64,000 nt of DNA, taken from Mesorhizobium sp. (lineage in GTDB: Bacteria; Pseudomonadota; Alphaproteobacteria; Rhizobiales; Rhizobiaceae). The stretch spans positions 310,001 to 374,000 of the forward strand of contig SAQG01000002.1 in the NCBI GenBank assembly GCA_004020315.1, read 5' to 3'. Positions 1 to 13,357 of this stretch are shown in pieces (position 1 is the first letter of the stretch; each line of letters opens with the position of its first letter). Position numbers and translations under genes: made by a program. The notes under the pieces were generated by a model. That model worked only from the letters and a program-made list of their open reading frames with translations. It was not told the DNA's origin and ran no database searches.

Positions 1-32
1 GCTCTAACGCTTTAATCCACGCCTCGGGCTTT

Positions 33-55
33 CCGAAATCGATTCCGATTTTCGG
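33..55. repeat. short palindromic intergenic repeat (hairpin unit)
   Basis: This is an imperfect palindrome whose arms read CCGAAA(A)TCG and CGATTTTCGG. A near-identical unit occurs at 47446-47469. It lies in the 159 bp leftmost intergenic stretch, beyond the 3' end of the DUF2461 gene. It resembles the hairpin modules of rhizobial intergenic mosaic repeats. The family assignment is inferred; the palindrome and the second copy are seen directly. Confidence 0.5.
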
Positions 56-159
56 GCCGATGCGGGGGAAAGGCCGTATGTAGGGAGCACCGCCAGCCTT
101 GTCACACCAATTCGCTTGAGCCAATGATCAGCGGAAATGATTGGTAGAACTCGGCCAGT

Positions 160-3107
<2,948 letters not shown>

Positions 3108-3207
3108 GGTGGCGCGCCACAATAGATCAGGATTTTGAGAAAATCATTCCTGAACAGCAGGATGGAGCCACATCCTGACTCGATTCACACGCCGAGCATG
3201 AGCTCTG

Positions 3208-4878
3208 CTAGGCTGCGGTGTTTTCGCGAAGCAGCCGCTCGGCCGCCGCACGCGCCTCGTCGGTGATGGTCGCCCCGGCAAGCATACGCGCGATCTCTTC
3301 CTGGCGCGCCGTCCGGTCCATCTCGGCGATGCCGGTGGCGACACGATCGGCGCTGCCGGATTTGGAGATCAGGAAATGCGTCGCCGCGCGTGCCGCCACT
3401 TGCGGCGCGTGCGTAACCGAAAGCACCTGCACGCGCTTCGACAGCCGCGCCAGCCTTTGGCCGATGGCGTCCGCCACCGCGCCGCCAACGCCGGTGTCGA
3501 TTTCATCGAAGACTAAGGTCGGTGCCGAGCCGCGGTCGGCCAGCGCCACCTTCAGCGCCAGCAGAAACCGTGAAAGTTCGCCACCGGAGGCGACTTTCAT
3601 CATCGGGCCCGGTCTTGTGCCGGGATTGGTGCGCACCCAGAACTCGACCTGATCGATGCCGTCTTCCGTGCGGCTCTCGGCCTCACTTGCCATCTCGACG
3701 ATGAACGCGGCCCGTTCGAGCTTCAGTGCCGGCAGTTCGGCCATTACCGCCTTGGTCAGTCCGACCGCCGCCGCATGGCGAAGCGACGAAAGCTGTGCTG
3801 CGGAAATGTCGTAGGTCTCGCGTGCAGCGGCGGCTTGCTTCTCCAGCCCGTGCAGGCGCTCCTCGCCGGCGTCGAGATCGGCGAGATCGGCGGCCATCGT
3901 GTCGCGCAATTGCGCCAGATCGTCGACCGCCACACTGTGCTTGCGTGAGGCAGCGCGCAGCGAAAACAGCCGCTCCTCGGCCTGTTCCAGCCGCCGCGGA
4001 TCGTATTCGGTGGCGCGAAGTGCCGCTTCCACGCCCGATTGCGCCGCGTCGAGCGACAGCATCGCCTCATCGAGCGATTTGACCACGTCGTCGAGCAGGC
4101 CGGACGCCTCGGTCACCTTGCGCTGCAGCCGCCGCAACAGACTGGCGAGTTGCGGCAAGGGCGAGGACGGGCCCGAGAGCACATCTTGCGCGTCGTGGAT
4201 TTCAGAGGCGATCTTTTCCGCTCGCATCATCGAGGCCCGCAATTCGGCAAGGTCGGCTTCCTCGCCGGGCTGGGGATCGAGCTTCGTCAATTCGGCGACC
4301 GCGGCGCGCAGATAGTCGGCCTCGCGGGCCGCCGCCTCCACCTTGGCGCGATGTCGCGAAAGTTCCTGTTCGCAGGCCCGCCAGTGCCGCCATGCCTCGC
4401 CGGTCGCCCGGACAGCACCAAGATGACCGCCGAAGCTGTCCAGTAATTCGCGATGGGCGCCGGGATCGACCAGGGCACGCTCGTCGTGCTGGCCATGGAT
4501 CTCAACCAGCGCGCGACCGACGTCGCGCATCAACGTCACGCTGGAAGGCTGGTCGTTGACGAAGACGCGGGTACGGCCATCCGCCGTCTGGACGCGGCGC
4601 AGAATGATGTCGCCATCGTCCTCGATAGCATTGTCGGCAAGCAACATGCGCGCAGGATGGTTGCGCGGCACGTCGAACACGGCGATGACCTGGCCCTGTG
4701 CTGCGCCATGCCGCACCAGCGAGGCGTCACCGCGGGCGCCAAGCGCCAGCGACAACGCGTCGAGCAGGATGGATTTTCCGGCGCCGGTTTCCCCGGTCAG
4801 CACCGAAAGACCGGACGAGAAGTCGATGTCCAGCTTCTCGATCAGAACGATGTCGCGGATCGACAGTCTGGAAAGCAT
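3208..4878 (-). CDS. recN: DNA repair protein RecN
   Basis: 556 residues, the normal RecN length. It is an SMC-like ATPase that acts in double-strand break repair. Visible signs are the Walker A motif GETGAGKS near residue 30, a long coiled-coil centre rich in Glu, Ala and Arg, the ABC signature SGGELSRFLLALK near 430, Walker B in LVFDEIDTGVGG, and a late THAPQVAA switch motif. It follows bamD by 13 bases and is probably co-transcribed with it, an order conserved in alphaproteobacteria. Confidence 0.97.
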   Translation of the reverse strand: MLSRLSIRDIVLIEKLDIDFSSGLSVLTGETGAGKSILLDALSLALGARGDASLVRHGAAQGQVIAVFDVPRNHPARMLLADNAIEDDGDIILRRVQTADGRTRVFVNDQPSSVTLMRDVGRALVEIHGQHDERALVDPGAHRELLDSFGGHLGAVRATGEAWRHWRACEQELSRHRAKVEAAAREADYLRAAVAELTKLDPQPGEEADLAELRASMMRAEKIASEIHDAQDVLSGPSSPLPQLASLLRRLQRKVTEASGLLDDVVKSLDEAMLSLDAAQSGVEAALRATEYDPRRLEQAEERLFSLRAASRKHSVAVDDLAQLRDTMAADLADLDAGEERLHGLEKQAAAARETYDISAAQLSSLRHAAAVGLTKAVMAELPALKLERAAFIVEMASEAESRTEDGIDQVEFWVRTNPGTRPGPMMKVASGGELSRFLLALKVALADRGSAPTLVFDEIDTGVGGAVADAIGQRLARLSKRVQVLSVTHAPQVAARAATHFLISKSGSADRVATGIAEMDRTARQEEIARMLAGATITDEARAAAERLLRENTAA

Positions 4879-4891
4879 GGTGACGCGCCGC

Positions 4892-5761
4892 TCAGGCGCC
4901 GGTGATCAGCTTCCCGGCCTTGGCGATCCACGAGCCCGCATTCTCGCGCGGCTCGAGCCCACCAGTCTGCAGGAGCTTGTAGGAATCCTTGTACCACACG
5001 CTGTCGGGATAGTTGGTGCCGAGCACAGCAGCGGCAGTCTGCGCTTCCGATGTCAGCCCCATGGCATAATAGGTTTCGGTAAGGCGCGCGAGCGCTTCTT
5101 CGACATGGCGCGTGTTGGAATAGGTCTCCACCACGACGCGAAACCGTTTGACGGCGGCGATGTATTCACGGCGTTCGAGATAGTAGCGGCCGATCTGCAT
5201 CTCCTTGCCGGCGAGCTGGTCGTTGGCGAAGCGGATCTTTTCCTTGGCGTCGTCGACATATTCGGAATCGGGCCAGCGCGTCACCAGATCCTGCATCGTC
5301 TGCACGGTCTGGCGCGCTTCCTTCTGGTCCTGGGTGACATCTCTGATTTGCCGGTAGTAGCTCAGCCCGATGATGTACTGAGCATAGGCAGCGTCGTCGG
5401 TCGACGGATAGAGCGTGAGATAGCGCTTAGCCGAACCGATCGCCTCGGTATAGTTGCCCTGGCGATAGTCGGCAAAGGCACCCATCACCATCGATTTGCG
5501 GGCGTATTCGGAATAGGGATGCTGGCGGTCGACCGCACTGAATTTGCGGCTCGCCTCCTGCAGGCGCCCGGCATTCAGATTGGCGAGGCCCTGATTGTAG
5601 AGAACGTCGGCCGGCTCGGTCTGCTCGACATAGGTCGACAGGTCGACATCCTTCTCGGACGACATGCAGGCCGACAGGAACAGCGATGGAACAACCACCG
5701 AAAGCGCCAGGAAAACAGCCCGATGCGGCGCTTTCGATTGACCAATTCGCTTGAAGAACAT
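4892..5761 (-). CDS. bamD: outer membrane assembly lipoprotein BamD
   Basis: About 289 residues. BamD is the essential lipoprotein of the BAM complex that folds beta-barrel proteins into the outer membrane. The N terminus ([10 protein letters not shown]) leads into a hydrophobic stretch ending in the lipobox LSAC. TPR-like helices follow, with [23 protein letters not shown] and [17 protein letters not shown]. The ATG at 5761 is preferred because GGGCGG lies about nine bases upstream and the signal peptide then starts cleanly; an upstream ATG at 5800 would add 13 residues. It lies between lpxC and recN. Confidence 0.93.
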   Translation of the reverse strand: MFFKRIGQSKAPHRAVFLALSVVVPSLFLSACMSSEKDVDLSTYVEQTEPADVLYNQGLANLNAGRLQEASRKFSAVDRQHPYSEYARKSMVMGAFADYRQGNYTEAIGSAKRYLTLYPSTDDAAYAQYIIGLSYYRQIRDVTQDQKEARQTVQTMQDLVTRWPDSEYVDDAKEKIRFANDQLAGKEMQIGRYYLERREYIAAVKRFRVVVETYSNTRHVEEALARLTETYYAMGLTSEAQTAAAVLGTNYPDSVWYKDSYKLLQTGGLEPRENAGSWIAKAGKLITGA

Positions 5762-5976
5762 GATTGGATTCCGCCCTTTCGGCGTCATTTCAGTCGTCAT
5801 TTCGCTCTGGGGCAGCAGGCATAACCATAATCGCCGTGCCCGGCAACGCTATCTCCGGCCAATCGCACATTTTTGTGGCAGCCTGGCGCAGCCCGCACAC
5901 TTGCGTGATTTCGCCGGCCAATGGTGCATTCATGCAACACAGGCCGGCGGCCATAAAACCCGAAAAACGTTAAGAA

Positions 5977-6924
5977 TCAGATCATCCAGGGCGCGTAGAC
6001 AGGCGCATAGACGGCGCTCATCTCGGCGGTACGACCGCGCTCGCGGCGTGTCGTCTCGACGATCTCGAACGCCGAACGGTCCGACAAAAGGCGGCGCAGC
6101 GCTGCCGCATTCAGCCTGTGGCCGCCGCGATAGGAACGGAAGCAGCCAATGAACCGGGCGCCGGCCAGCGCCAGATCACCCATGGCGTCCATCGTCTTGT
6201 GGCGCACGAACTCGTTGGGATAGCGCAAGCCTCCCATGTTGATCACACGGTTGTCGTCGCCGATCACCAGGGAGTTTTCCAGCGAGGAGCCGAGCGCATA
6301 GCCGGCTGCCCACAGCCGCTCGACGTCCTTCATGAAACCGAAGGTGCGGGCCCGCGCGATATCGCGCCGGAAAATGTCGGCGTTCATGTCGGATGCGAAG
6401 AGCTGACGACCGATCGCCGGGCTTTCGAAATCGATCTCGATTTCGAAGCGCGTGCCGTCATAGGGCCTGAACTCCGCCCAGGAGGCACCGTTCTCGATGC
6501 GAACCGGCTTGACCACACGGATGTAGCGGCGCTTGACCGGCAGCGTATCGATGCCCGCCTGATCGATCGCCTCCACGAACGCCATGGCGCTGCCGTCAAG
6601 GATCGGAACCTCATGGCCGTCGATCTCTATGAGGACATTGTCGATGCCAAGCCCGAAAACCGTGGCCATCAGATGCTCGACTGTGGCGATGTGCTCGCCT
6701 GCCGGATCGCCGAGCATGGTGCAGAGATCGGTGGCGCCGACCTCGGAAACGAGCGCACGGAACTCGCGGTCCTCGCTTCCATTCGAAAGCTGGAACACGA
6801 CACCCGTATCAGCGTCTGCCGGCAGGAAATGAACGGTAACGGAATTGCCGCTGTGAACGCCGGTGCCCGTCAGCGTCGCACGCGATTTGAGTGTCGTCTG
6901 AAAGTCGTGCAAAACAAACCCCAT
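5977..6924 (-). CDS. lpxC: UDP-3-O-acyl-N-acetylglucosamine deacetylase LpxC
   Basis: 315 residues. It catalyses the committed deacetylation step of lipid A synthesis in the cytosol. Family landmarks are the tandem LpxC domains, the zinc-site segment TVEHLMATVFGLGIDN near residue 80, FRDIARARTF(GF), the lysine/asparagine stretch SLENSLVIGDD, and the metal motif RHKTMDAMGDLAL near 235. It follows ftsZ after a 272 bp intergenic region, the usual proteobacterial arrangement, and is followed by bamD. Confidence 0.97.
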   Translation of the reverse strand: MGFVLHDFQTTLKSRATLTGTGVHSGNSVTVHFLPADADTGVVFQLSNGSEDREFRALVSEVGATDLCTMLGDPAGEHIATVEHLMATVFGLGIDNVLIEIDGHEVPILDGSAMAFVEAIDQAGIDTLPVKRRYIRVVKPVRIENGASWAEFRPYDGTRFEIEIDFESPAIGRQLFASDMNADIFRRDIARARTFGFMKDVERLWAAGYALGSSLENSLVIGDDNRVINMGGLRYPNEFVRHKTMDAMGDLALAGARFIGCFRSYRGGHRLNAAALRRLLSDRSAFEIVETTRRERGRTAEMSAVYAPVYAPWMI

Positions 6925-7138
6925 AGCCCGTACTGCCTACGTCCGCTTCATTAGCCCAAGGGCGCGGCTCTTTGATCGGCAGGCAGGGCCACTTCCCCGA
7001 ATCCCAGCAAACCGACGTTGCTCGGGCGAAGATAGTGGTCCGGCAGAAAGTCTCCAAATCACGGTTTCTTACTATCTGTAACCGCGATCCGGAGCGGATA
7101 TAGTCTCGTAAGACCCTGTTTTGCAATCGCTTTTAAGA

Positions 7139-7172
7139 TTAACAGGCAAACAATTCCTTGTCTGCCTGTTAA
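7139..7172. terminator. inverted repeat downstream of ftsZ
   Basis: The arms TTAACAGGCA and TGCCTGTTAA form a perfect 10 bp stem around a 14-base spacer, 25 bases after the ftsZ stop codon. No strong T-run follows on the minus strand, so it is a weak intrinsic terminator at best and could instead be a regulatory or RNA-processing element upstream of lpxC. The rest of the ftsZ-lpxC spacer is AT-rich and presumably holds the lpxC promoter. Confidence 0.4.
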
Positions 7173-7196
7173 TAACTGTTACGGACCGTTAACAGA

Positions 7197-8861
7197 TCAA
7201 TTGGCCTGGCGGCGCAGGAACGCCGGAATCTCCAGCTGATCGTCTTCCTGGACAGCCCTGCTCTGCGGCGTCAGCCGGCCCTGGTCGTCTAGCTGGCCGC
7301 GGCGTGGCGCGTAAAGCTGCGGATCCTGGCTGGCAAGGCGGCGCACTTCGGGTGCCGCCTGGCGCAGTTTCGGCTCGCGCGGTTGCGCCGGCTGCAGCCG
7401 TGCAGGCTCCTCTTCGCGGCGGGTAAGGCCGTTCGTCAGGCGCTTGAGCAGTCCCATCGGTCCGCTGTTCTCGTGGTCGGCCGGACGGCTTTTGGCTTCC
7501 ACCTCGGCTTTCACCACCGGCGGAAAGTCCTCGACGCGCGGCATGCGCTGGGGCGCTGCGGCTGCCGGCTGAAGCACTTCACGCTGCGGCGCGGGCTGCA
7601 TCGCTTGCTGAACCATTGGCTGCACCATCGGCTGCGGCTGGGCCGGCGGCGCCTGGAAGATCTTGCTCTGCGGGCGGAAATCTTCCACCTGGGCAGCCGG
7701 CGCGGGACGCGCCATCGGCGCGGCATTCGCCTCGGCGAGTTGGATTGCCTCGGCTACAGGATCGGCGGCGCGTGGCTCGTAGCCTCCCTGCTGGACAGGC
7801 GCCGGACGGCTTTCCGTGACCGGAGCGGCCGGGCGGCTGACCGGCTTTGGCGGAGCCGTGCGGATGGCGATCGGCGCGGCGGCGATTTCTGCTGCCGATT
7901 TGTCGATGCCGGTAGCAACCACCGAGACGCGGATGACGCCTTCGAGATCCTCGTCGAACGTCGCACCCAGGATGATGTTGGCTTCCTGGTCGACCTCCTC
8001 GCGAATGCGAGTCGCGGCTTCGTCGACTTCGAACAGGGTCAGGTCGCGGCCGCCGGTGATCGAAATCAGCAGGCCCTTGGCGCCCTTCATCGAGGTCTCG
8101 TCGAGCAGCGGGTTGGCAATCGCGGCTTCGGCGGCGGCCATGGCGCGGCCCTCGCCGGAGGCTTCGCCCGTCCCCATCATCGCCTTGCCCATCTCGCGCA
8201 TGACCGAGCGGACGTCGGCGAAGTCGAGGTTGATCAGCCCTTCCTTGACCATCAGGTCGGTGATGCAGGCGACGCCGGAATAGAGCACCTGGTCGGCCAT
8301 GGCGAACGCGTCGGCGAAGGTCGTCTTGTCATTGGCCAGCCGGAACAGGTTCTGGTTGGGGATGACGATGAGGGTATCGACGCATTTCTGCAATTCCTCG
8401 ATGCCCAGATCCGCCGTCTTCATGCGGCGCTGGCCTTCGAAATGGAACGGCTTGGTGACGACGCCGACGGTGAGAATCCCCTTCTCACGCGCAGCACGTG
8501 CGACAACCGGCGCCGCCCCCGTGCCGGTGCCGCCGCCCATGCCGGCAGTGACGAAGCACATATGGGTGTTGGAGAGATGATCGACGATCTCGTCGATGCA
8601 TTCCTCCGCCGCCGCGCGTCCGACTTCCGGCTGCGATCCGGCACCCAGGCCCTCGGTGACATGCGCGCCGAGCTGGATCAGGCGATCCGCCTTGGACATG
8701 GTCAGCGCCTGCGCGTCGGTATTGGCGACCACGAACTCGACGCCGCGCAAGCCTGCGGTGATCATGTTGTTGACGGCATTGCCGCCGCCACCGCCGACAC
8801 CGAACACGGTGATGCGCGGCTTCAGCTCGGTGATGTCCGGCTTTTGCAGATTGATGGTCAT
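7197..8861 (-). CDS. ftsZ: cell division protein FtsZ
   Basis: 554 residues, longer than the 380 or so of E. coli FtsZ. This tubulin-like GTPase forms the Z ring. The GTPase core has the signature [15 protein letters not shown] near residue 108 and the T7 loop [11 protein letters not shown]. After about residue 320 comes a disordered linker of nearly 200 residues rich in Pro, Ala and Gln, ending in a C-terminal anchor peptide ([13 protein letters not shown]). A long linker is typical of rhizobial FtsZ1. It follows ftsA directly. Confidence 0.98.
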   Translation of the reverse strand: MTINLQKPDITELKPRITVFGVGGGGGNAVNNMITAGLRGVEFVVANTDAQALTMSKADRLIQLGAHVTEGLGAGSQPEVGRAAAEECIDEIVDHLSNTHMCFVTAGMGGGTGTGAAPVVARAAREKGILTVGVVTKPFHFEGQRRMKTADLGIEELQKCVDTLIVIPNQNLFRLANDKTTFADAFAMADQVLYSGVACITDLMVKEGLINLDFADVRSVMREMGKAMMGTGEASGEGRAMAAAEAAIANPLLDETSMKGAKGLLISITGGRDLTLFEVDEAATRIREEVDQEANIILGATFDEDLEGVIRVSVVATGIDKSAAEIAAAPIAIRTAPPKPVSRPAAPVTESRPAPVQQGGYEPRAADPVAEAIQLAEANAAPMARPAPAAQVEDFRPQSKIFQAPPAQPQPMVQPMVQQAMQPAPQREVLQPAAAAPQRMPRVEDFPPVVKAEVEAKSRPADHENSGPMGLLKRLTNGLTRREEEPARLQPAQPREPKLRQAAPEVRRLASQDPQLYAPRRGQLDDQGRLTPQSRAVQEDDQLEIPAFLRRQAN

Positions 8862-8928
8862 TGTCTCCGTCCTTTGCCTTTCCCGCCGCTTCGCCGCTGC
8901 GGCCGCCTATGGGGCTGTCCCCGTCGAT

Positions 8929-10236
8929 TTAAAAACTGTCTCTCAACCACTGACTCATTCGATGCAGTTTTCCGCCTGTTCCAGTCATCCTGAGACCGGA
9001 AATTCCTTTCGCCGGATGGCTCTCGAAATTCGCCATCTGCGGGTAGATCAGAAGCCCGACCGGTGTCGAGAAAGCCGGCCCCTTGGCCGCTTCCGGCAGG
9101 CCCGCCACGCCGAGCGGACGGCCGATGCGCACATTGCGTCCGAGAATGCGGCGCGCCGCCTCGGGCAGGCCGGAAAGCTGGCTGGCGCCGCCGGTCAGCA
9201 CGACGCGCTTGCCGACGGCGTTGCCGTAGCCGGACCTGTTCAACCGGTCGCGCAAAAGTTCGAGCGTCTCGTCGATGCGCGCCCGGATGATGCGCGTCAT
9301 CACCGAACGCGGTATCTGCAGCGGCACCTCGCCATCCTCGCCGATCGGCTGTATCGAGACCAGGTCGCGATCGTCGGCACTGCCGGGCAGCGCCGAGCCA
9401 TGCATCACTTTCAGCCTCTCGGCGGCGTCGAGCGAGGTCGACAGGCCCTTGGCCATGTCCAGTGTGACGTGGTTGCCGCCGATGGCGATGGCGTCGCCAT
9501 GGACGAACTTGCCTTCCGAAAACACCGAGATCGTCGTGGTGCCGCCACCCATGTCGATGCAGGCCGCGCCCATTTCGAGTTCGTCGTCGACCAGTGCGGC
9601 AAGCCCGCTGGCATACGGCGTCGCCACCATGCGCTCGACCGAGAGGTGCGAACGGTTGATGCAAAGCTCCAGATTGCGCAACGGTGCCGCGTCACCCGTC
9701 AGCACATGCATGTCGACGCCGAGCTGGTCGCCAACCATCCCGCGCGGATCACGGACGCCGCGCTCGGCGTCGAGCGAAAAGCCGACAGGAAGCGAATGGA
9801 TCACCTCGCGCTCGGCCCGGAGCGCCTGCTTGGCGCCGGCGGCAAGCACGCGCTTGATGTCGGCCTCGTCGGCCTCATGGCCGCCGAGATTGATGGTTGC
9901 CGAGAAGCTTTCGCTCTTCAGCCGGCCAGCCGTCATGTTGACGATCAGCGAATCGACGGTCAGGCCGGCCATGCGCTCGGCGGCATCGACGGCAAGGCGG
10001 ATGGCGTGCTCGGCCCTGTCGAGATCGATGACGACACCCGATTTCACGCCTTGCGATTTCTGGTGGCCGATGCCGATCACCTGGATGCGATGCGAGCGCC
10101 CGCGCAGCAGCATGCCGTCCTCGCGCGGCTTGAGCTTGGCCACCACACAGCAGACCTTGCTCGAGCCGACATCCAGCACCGTCATGATGCCGGACCGGCG
10201 CGACGAGGCATCGCTGTTGCCGCCAAGCCAGCTCAT
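8929..10236 (-). CDS. ftsA: cell division protein FtsA
   Basis: 435 residues from the ATG at 10236, which overlaps the ftsQ stop as ATGA. FtsA is an actin-like ATPase that tethers FtsZ to the inner membrane. Landmarks are TVLDVGSSKVCCVVAKL (phosphate 1 loop) near residue 20, the SHI-like inserted 1C domain, CIDMGGGTTTISVFSEGKF near 215, and VVLTGGASQLSGLPEAA near 350. The C-terminal tail LHRMSQWLRDSF is the amphipathic membrane-targeting helix. Confidence 0.97.
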   Translation of the reverse strand: MSWLGGNSDASSRRSGIMTVLDVGSSKVCCVVAKLKPREDGMLLRGRSHRIQVIGIGHQKSQGVKSGVVIDLDRAEHAIRLAVDAAERMAGLTVDSLIVNMTAGRLKSESFSATINLGGHEADEADIKRVLAAGAKQALRAEREVIHSLPVGFSLDAERGVRDPRGMVGDQLGVDMHVLTGDAAPLRNLELCINRSHLSVERMVATPYASGLAALVDDELEMGAACIDMGGGTTTISVFSEGKFVHGDAIAIGGNHVTLDMAKGLSTSLDAAERLKVMHGSALPGSADDRDLVSIQPIGEDGEVPLQIPRSVMTRIIRARIDETLELLRDRLNRSGYGNAVGKRVVLTGGASQLSGLPEAARRILGRNVRIGRPLGVAGLPEAAKGPAFSTPVGLLIYPQMANFESHPAKGISGLRMTGTGGKLHRMSQWLRDSF

Positions 10237-11174
10237 ATCTTCGTCTCCGGCTTGCGCTTCGGCATTTTCGGTTTTTCGTTGAGCGCTGCCTCGCGCTGCG
10301 TCGCCGCCTCCGGGGTCAACTGGACGACGAGACGATCGGAAAGGCGCATATCGACGGCGGCGATGTCGCGCGTCAGCAGCCCGTTCTCGCGGTCCATCCT
10401 GACCAGATCGGCGATCGCCTGGTCCTCGCCATCCTCGGGAAGCTTGACCGTGATGCCATTCTCCAGCTTCAGGTCCCAACGCCGTTCGCCGATGCGGATA
10501 TAGCCTTTGACCCGCGCAGCAAGCTCTGGATACTTCTTGATCCTGGCCAGGAAATCCGGCGCCTTGGCCGGTGCGCCGGTGCCGACAATCAGCGGCAGCA
10601 GCGCCTGCTTGCCGCCGGAGAACGGCGCGATCACGGCGCCGGACCGCTCGATGACCGAAAGCTCGCTGCCCTGCTGCCAGAGCGCGAAGGGCTCACGCTC
10701 CTCGATGCGCACCTCCAGCGTGTGCGGATAGACCTTGCGCACCGCCGCAACCTCGACCCAGGGGAGCGTGGCTATGCGTTCCCGCGCGGCTTCGGCATCG
10801 AAGCCGATCAGCGACGTCCAGCCATCAAGCTGCATCCTGTCGAGAATATCGATCTCGGAGGTTGCGCGGTTGCCGACCACCTTGATCTGGTCGACGGCAA
10901 AGCCGGTGCGAGCTGTGATGCCCTGGACGATGCCATCGACATGTCCGCCGAGATAGGCGCCATAGGCACTGCCCGATACGAGCAGCGCCGCCGACAGCAT
11001 GGCTGCGGAAAACGGCGGCACCTCGAAGTCGTCCTCGCCCAGTCGCGCCAGCACGCGCGCCGGCCGGCGAAGCAGACGCGGCAGCACGAAGTGGTCGAAC
11101 GACAACGACACACCGAACAGCGTCGGCCCGGCCGCGCCCTTCTCCTTGCCCTGTCCCCACTTCAACGCAGACAC
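10233..11174 (-). CDS. ftsQ: cell division protein FtsQ
   Basis: About 313 residues. It is a single-pass inner membrane protein linking early and late divisome parts. It has a cytoplasmic N terminus, a membrane segment ([20 protein letters not shown]) and then a periplasmic POTRA domain ([20 protein letters not shown]) and FtsQ domain ([19 protein letters not shown]). GTG at 11174 is chosen because GGAGG lies seven bases upstream; an ATG at 11195 has no comparable site. It overlaps the end of ddl by 13 bases. Confidence 0.94.
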   Translation of the reverse strand: MSALKWGQGKEKGAAGPTLFGVSLSFDHFVLPRLLRRPARVLARLGEDDFEVPPFSAAMLSAALLVSGSAYGAYLGGHVDGIVQGITARTGFAVDQIKVVGNRATSEIDILDRMQLDGWTSLIGFDAEAARERIATLPWVEVAAVRKVYPHTLEVRIEEREPFALWQQGSELSVIERSGAVIAPFSGGKQALLPLIVGTGAPAKAPDFLARIKKYPELAARVKGYIRIGERRWDLKLENGITVKLPEDGEDQAIADLVRMDRENGLLTRDIAAVDMRLSDRLVVQLTPEAATQREAALNEKPKMPKRKPETKI

Positions 11175-12088
11175 GAAGCGTCCTCCACCATCCAACTCAA
11201 CAAATCGCCGAACGAGTGTCCCGCCTGCGCGGCGATTTCAGGCACCAAGGACGTCGGCGTCATGCCCGGCTGCGTGTTGATCTCGAGCCAGACAATTTCG
11301 CCGTTCTCGGAGTGTCGATCATCATAACGGAAGTCCGACCGGGAAACGCCCCGGCAGCCGATAGCTTGGTGAGCCTTGAGCGTCAGTGTCTGTATTTTTT
11401 GGTAAATATTCGGTGAAATTTTTGCAGGGCATTCGTGTTTTGATCCGCCCGCGACGTATTTTGAATCATAGTCGTAGAAGGAATGGCCGGTCGGGATGAT
11501 CTCGCAGACGCCGAGCGCCACATTGCCCATCACCGCGCAGGTCAATTCCCGCCCGTGCACATAGCGCTCCACCATGACGGTATCGCCATATTTCCAGTCG
11601 GACGAACCGATGACCTGCGGCGGGTGCGACTGCCCTTCGTACACGATGACGACGCCGAAGCTCGATCCTTCATTGACCGGCTTGACGACATAGGGCGGCT
11701 TCATCGGATGCTTGTTCTGGATGGCGAAGCGATTGACCACCTTCGATTCGGCCACCGGGATGCCGACGGACTTGGCGATCTTCTTGGCTTGCTCCTTGTT
11801 CATGGCAAGTGCCGAGGCGAGCACGCCGGAATGGGTATAGGGAATGGCAAGATATTCGAGGATGCCCTGGATGGTGCCGTCCTCGCCGAACGGGCCGTGC
11901 AGCGCGTTAAAGACAACATCAGGCTTGAGCTCGGCGAGCACAGAACCAACATCGCGCGAGACGTCGACGCGAGTGACCTGGTAGCCTTCCTTCTCGAGCG
12001 CATCAGCACAGGCTTTCCCCGAAGACAAAGACACGGGCCGCTCGGACGAGAATCCACCCAGAAGGACGGCCACATGCTTGCTTTTCAT
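11162..12088 (-). CDS. ddl: D-alanine--D-alanine ligase
   Basis: 308 residues, the length of DdlB. It joins two D-alanines for the peptidoglycan pentapeptide. It shows the Ddl N-terminal block [31 protein letters not shown] near residue 65, the ATP-grasp core ([15 protein letters not shown]) and the C-terminal [18 protein letters not shown]. It lies between murB (300 bp upstream) and ftsQ (overlapping). It is probably the first gene of the ddl-ftsQ-ftsA-ftsZ segment. Confidence 0.97.
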   Translation of the reverse strand: MKSKHVAVLLGGFSSERPVSLSSGKACADALEKEGYQVTRVDVSRDVGSVLAELKPDVVFNALHGPFGEDGTIQGILEYLAIPYTHSGVLASALAMNKEQAKKIAKSVGIPVAESKVVNRFAIQNKHPMKPPYVVKPVNEGSSFGVVIVYEGQSHPPQVIGSSDWKYGDTVMVERYVHGRELTCAVMGNVALGVCEIIPTGHSFYDYDSKYVAGGSKHECPAKISPNIYQKIQTLTLKAHQAIGCRGVSRSDFRYDDRHSENGEIVWLEINTQPGMTPTSLVPEIAAQAGHSFGDLLSWMVEDASCLR

Positions 12089-12388
12089 TTCCCGTCATTC
12101 CCTCTCACGGCGGGCCCTCTCGCGGCGGGTCTGCATCTCACACGCCCGTAATGGCCATACACTCAAACGCTCGGAGCAGTCCTTGCTCTCATAATTTCCG
12201 CAACATCGAGTCCCCGAGTCTCCCGGCAGGTTGCCCCTGACGGAAAAACGCTGGTGACGCGTCGAAACGACTCAAATCAGGAAACGCTTCAGGGCAGAGA
12301 ATCAGAGAGTTGAATCGCTGGCAAGTCCTTACGATTCCGAGAGATTCACTTTCCGCAAAAACGGCAGCGAAAACTGTGTTGTGAGTCT
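12089..12388. other. 300 bp gap between murB and ddl
   Basis: This is the only sizeable break in an otherwise packed cluster. It has no convincing ORF on the minus strand, and the ORF crossing it (12189-12461) has no family features. It is less GC-rich than the genes on either side. It most likely carries an internal promoter for ddl-ftsQAZ. No TTAA-N7-TTAA CtrA site was found by eye, and no clear terminator. Confidence 0.5.
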
Positions 12389-13357
12389 TTATAGCAACTG
12401 TCCGAGGAATTCCTGGACCTCGTGCCCCGGCCGGAAATTGCCAACGCGCTTGATTTCCCAATGCAGCCGGATGCCCGACCTTTCGAGCACGCGCGCGCGC
12501 ACCGTCTCGCCAAGATATTCAAGGTCGTAGCCGGTCGCGGTTCCCGTGTTGATCATGAAGTTGCAATGCATCGGCGACATCTGCGCGCCGCCGATCATCA
12601 GCCCCCGACAGCCCGCTCTGTCGATCTCCTTCCAGGCCGAGGTGCCCTCCGGATTCTTGAAGGTCGAGCCGCCGGTCTTTTCGCGGATCGGCTGCACGGT
12701 CTCGCGATGGTGCTGGACGGCGTCCATCGCCGCCTTGATCGCGGCCTTGTCTGCTAAAACCCCTTCGAACACGGCCGATGTGAAGATCAGCCCGGCAGGT
12801 GCTGCCGAATGGCGATAGGCGTAGCCCATATCGGCATTGCTCAGCGTATGCAAATTGCCCTTGCGGTCTAGCGCCCGCACCTCGACGACGCGCTCGCGCG
12901 TCTCGACGCCATTGGCGCCGGCATTCATCCTCAGCGCACCGCCGATGGCACCCGGAATGCCGTGGTAAAATTCAAAGCCGCCTATACCAGCCTGATAAGC
13001 AACAGCGGCAAGGCGCTTGTCGGGCGTGGCCGCGCCCGCCTTGATTGTGGTCGGCGCGATAACTTCGGCCTCGCCAAAGCCCTTGGCCGAAAGCCGGATG
13101 ACGAAGCCCGCAATACCGCCGTCACGGACAAGCAGGTTCGAGCCGATGCCAACGATGGTCAGCGGTATCTCTTCGGGCACTGCTCTCAGGAACGCGGCGA
13201 GATCGTCCTCGTCGGCCGGCTGGAACAGTGCGTCTGCCAGCCCGCCGGCGCGGAACCAGGTGATCTTGTCCATCTCGGCATTGGGCGTGATGCGGCCGCG
13301 CAGGCCGGCAAGCCGGCCGCCAAGCTTGTCGATCAACGCCTGGCCGCCGCGCGTCAT
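12389..13357 (-). CDS. murB: UDP-N-acetylmuramate dehydrogenase MurB
   Basis: 322 residues. It is the flavin-dependent reductase that makes UDP-MurNAc from enolpyruvyl-UDP-GlcNAc. FAD-binding landmarks are [20 protein letters not shown] near residue 65, [20 protein letters not shown] near 130 and [10 protein letters not shown] near 240, whose serine is the proton donor. The start ATG at 13357 overlaps the murC stop as ATGA. An upstream ATG at 13399 lies inside murC and is not favoured. Confidence 0.96.
   Translation of the reverse strand: MTRGGQALIDKLGGRLAGLRGRITPNAEMDKITWFRAGGLADALFQPADEDDLAAFLRAVPEEIPLTIVGIGSNLLVRDGGIAGFVIRLSAKGFGEAEVIAPTTIKAGAATPDKRLAAVAYQAGIGGFEFYHGIPGAIGGALRMNAGANGVETRERVVEVRALDRKGNLHTLSNADMGYAYRHSAAPAGLIFTSAVFEGVLADKAAIKAAMDAVQHHRETVQPIREKTGGSTFKNPEGTSAWKEIDRAGCRGLMIGGAQMSPMHCNFMINTGTATGYDLEYLGETVRARVLERSGIRLHWEIKRVGNFRPGHEVQEFLGQLL

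Noticed and set aside
7383..8993. A 536-residue plus-strand ORF antisense to ftsZ
   Set aside because: It is an Arg/His/Asp-rich frame typical of the complement of a high-GC gene.
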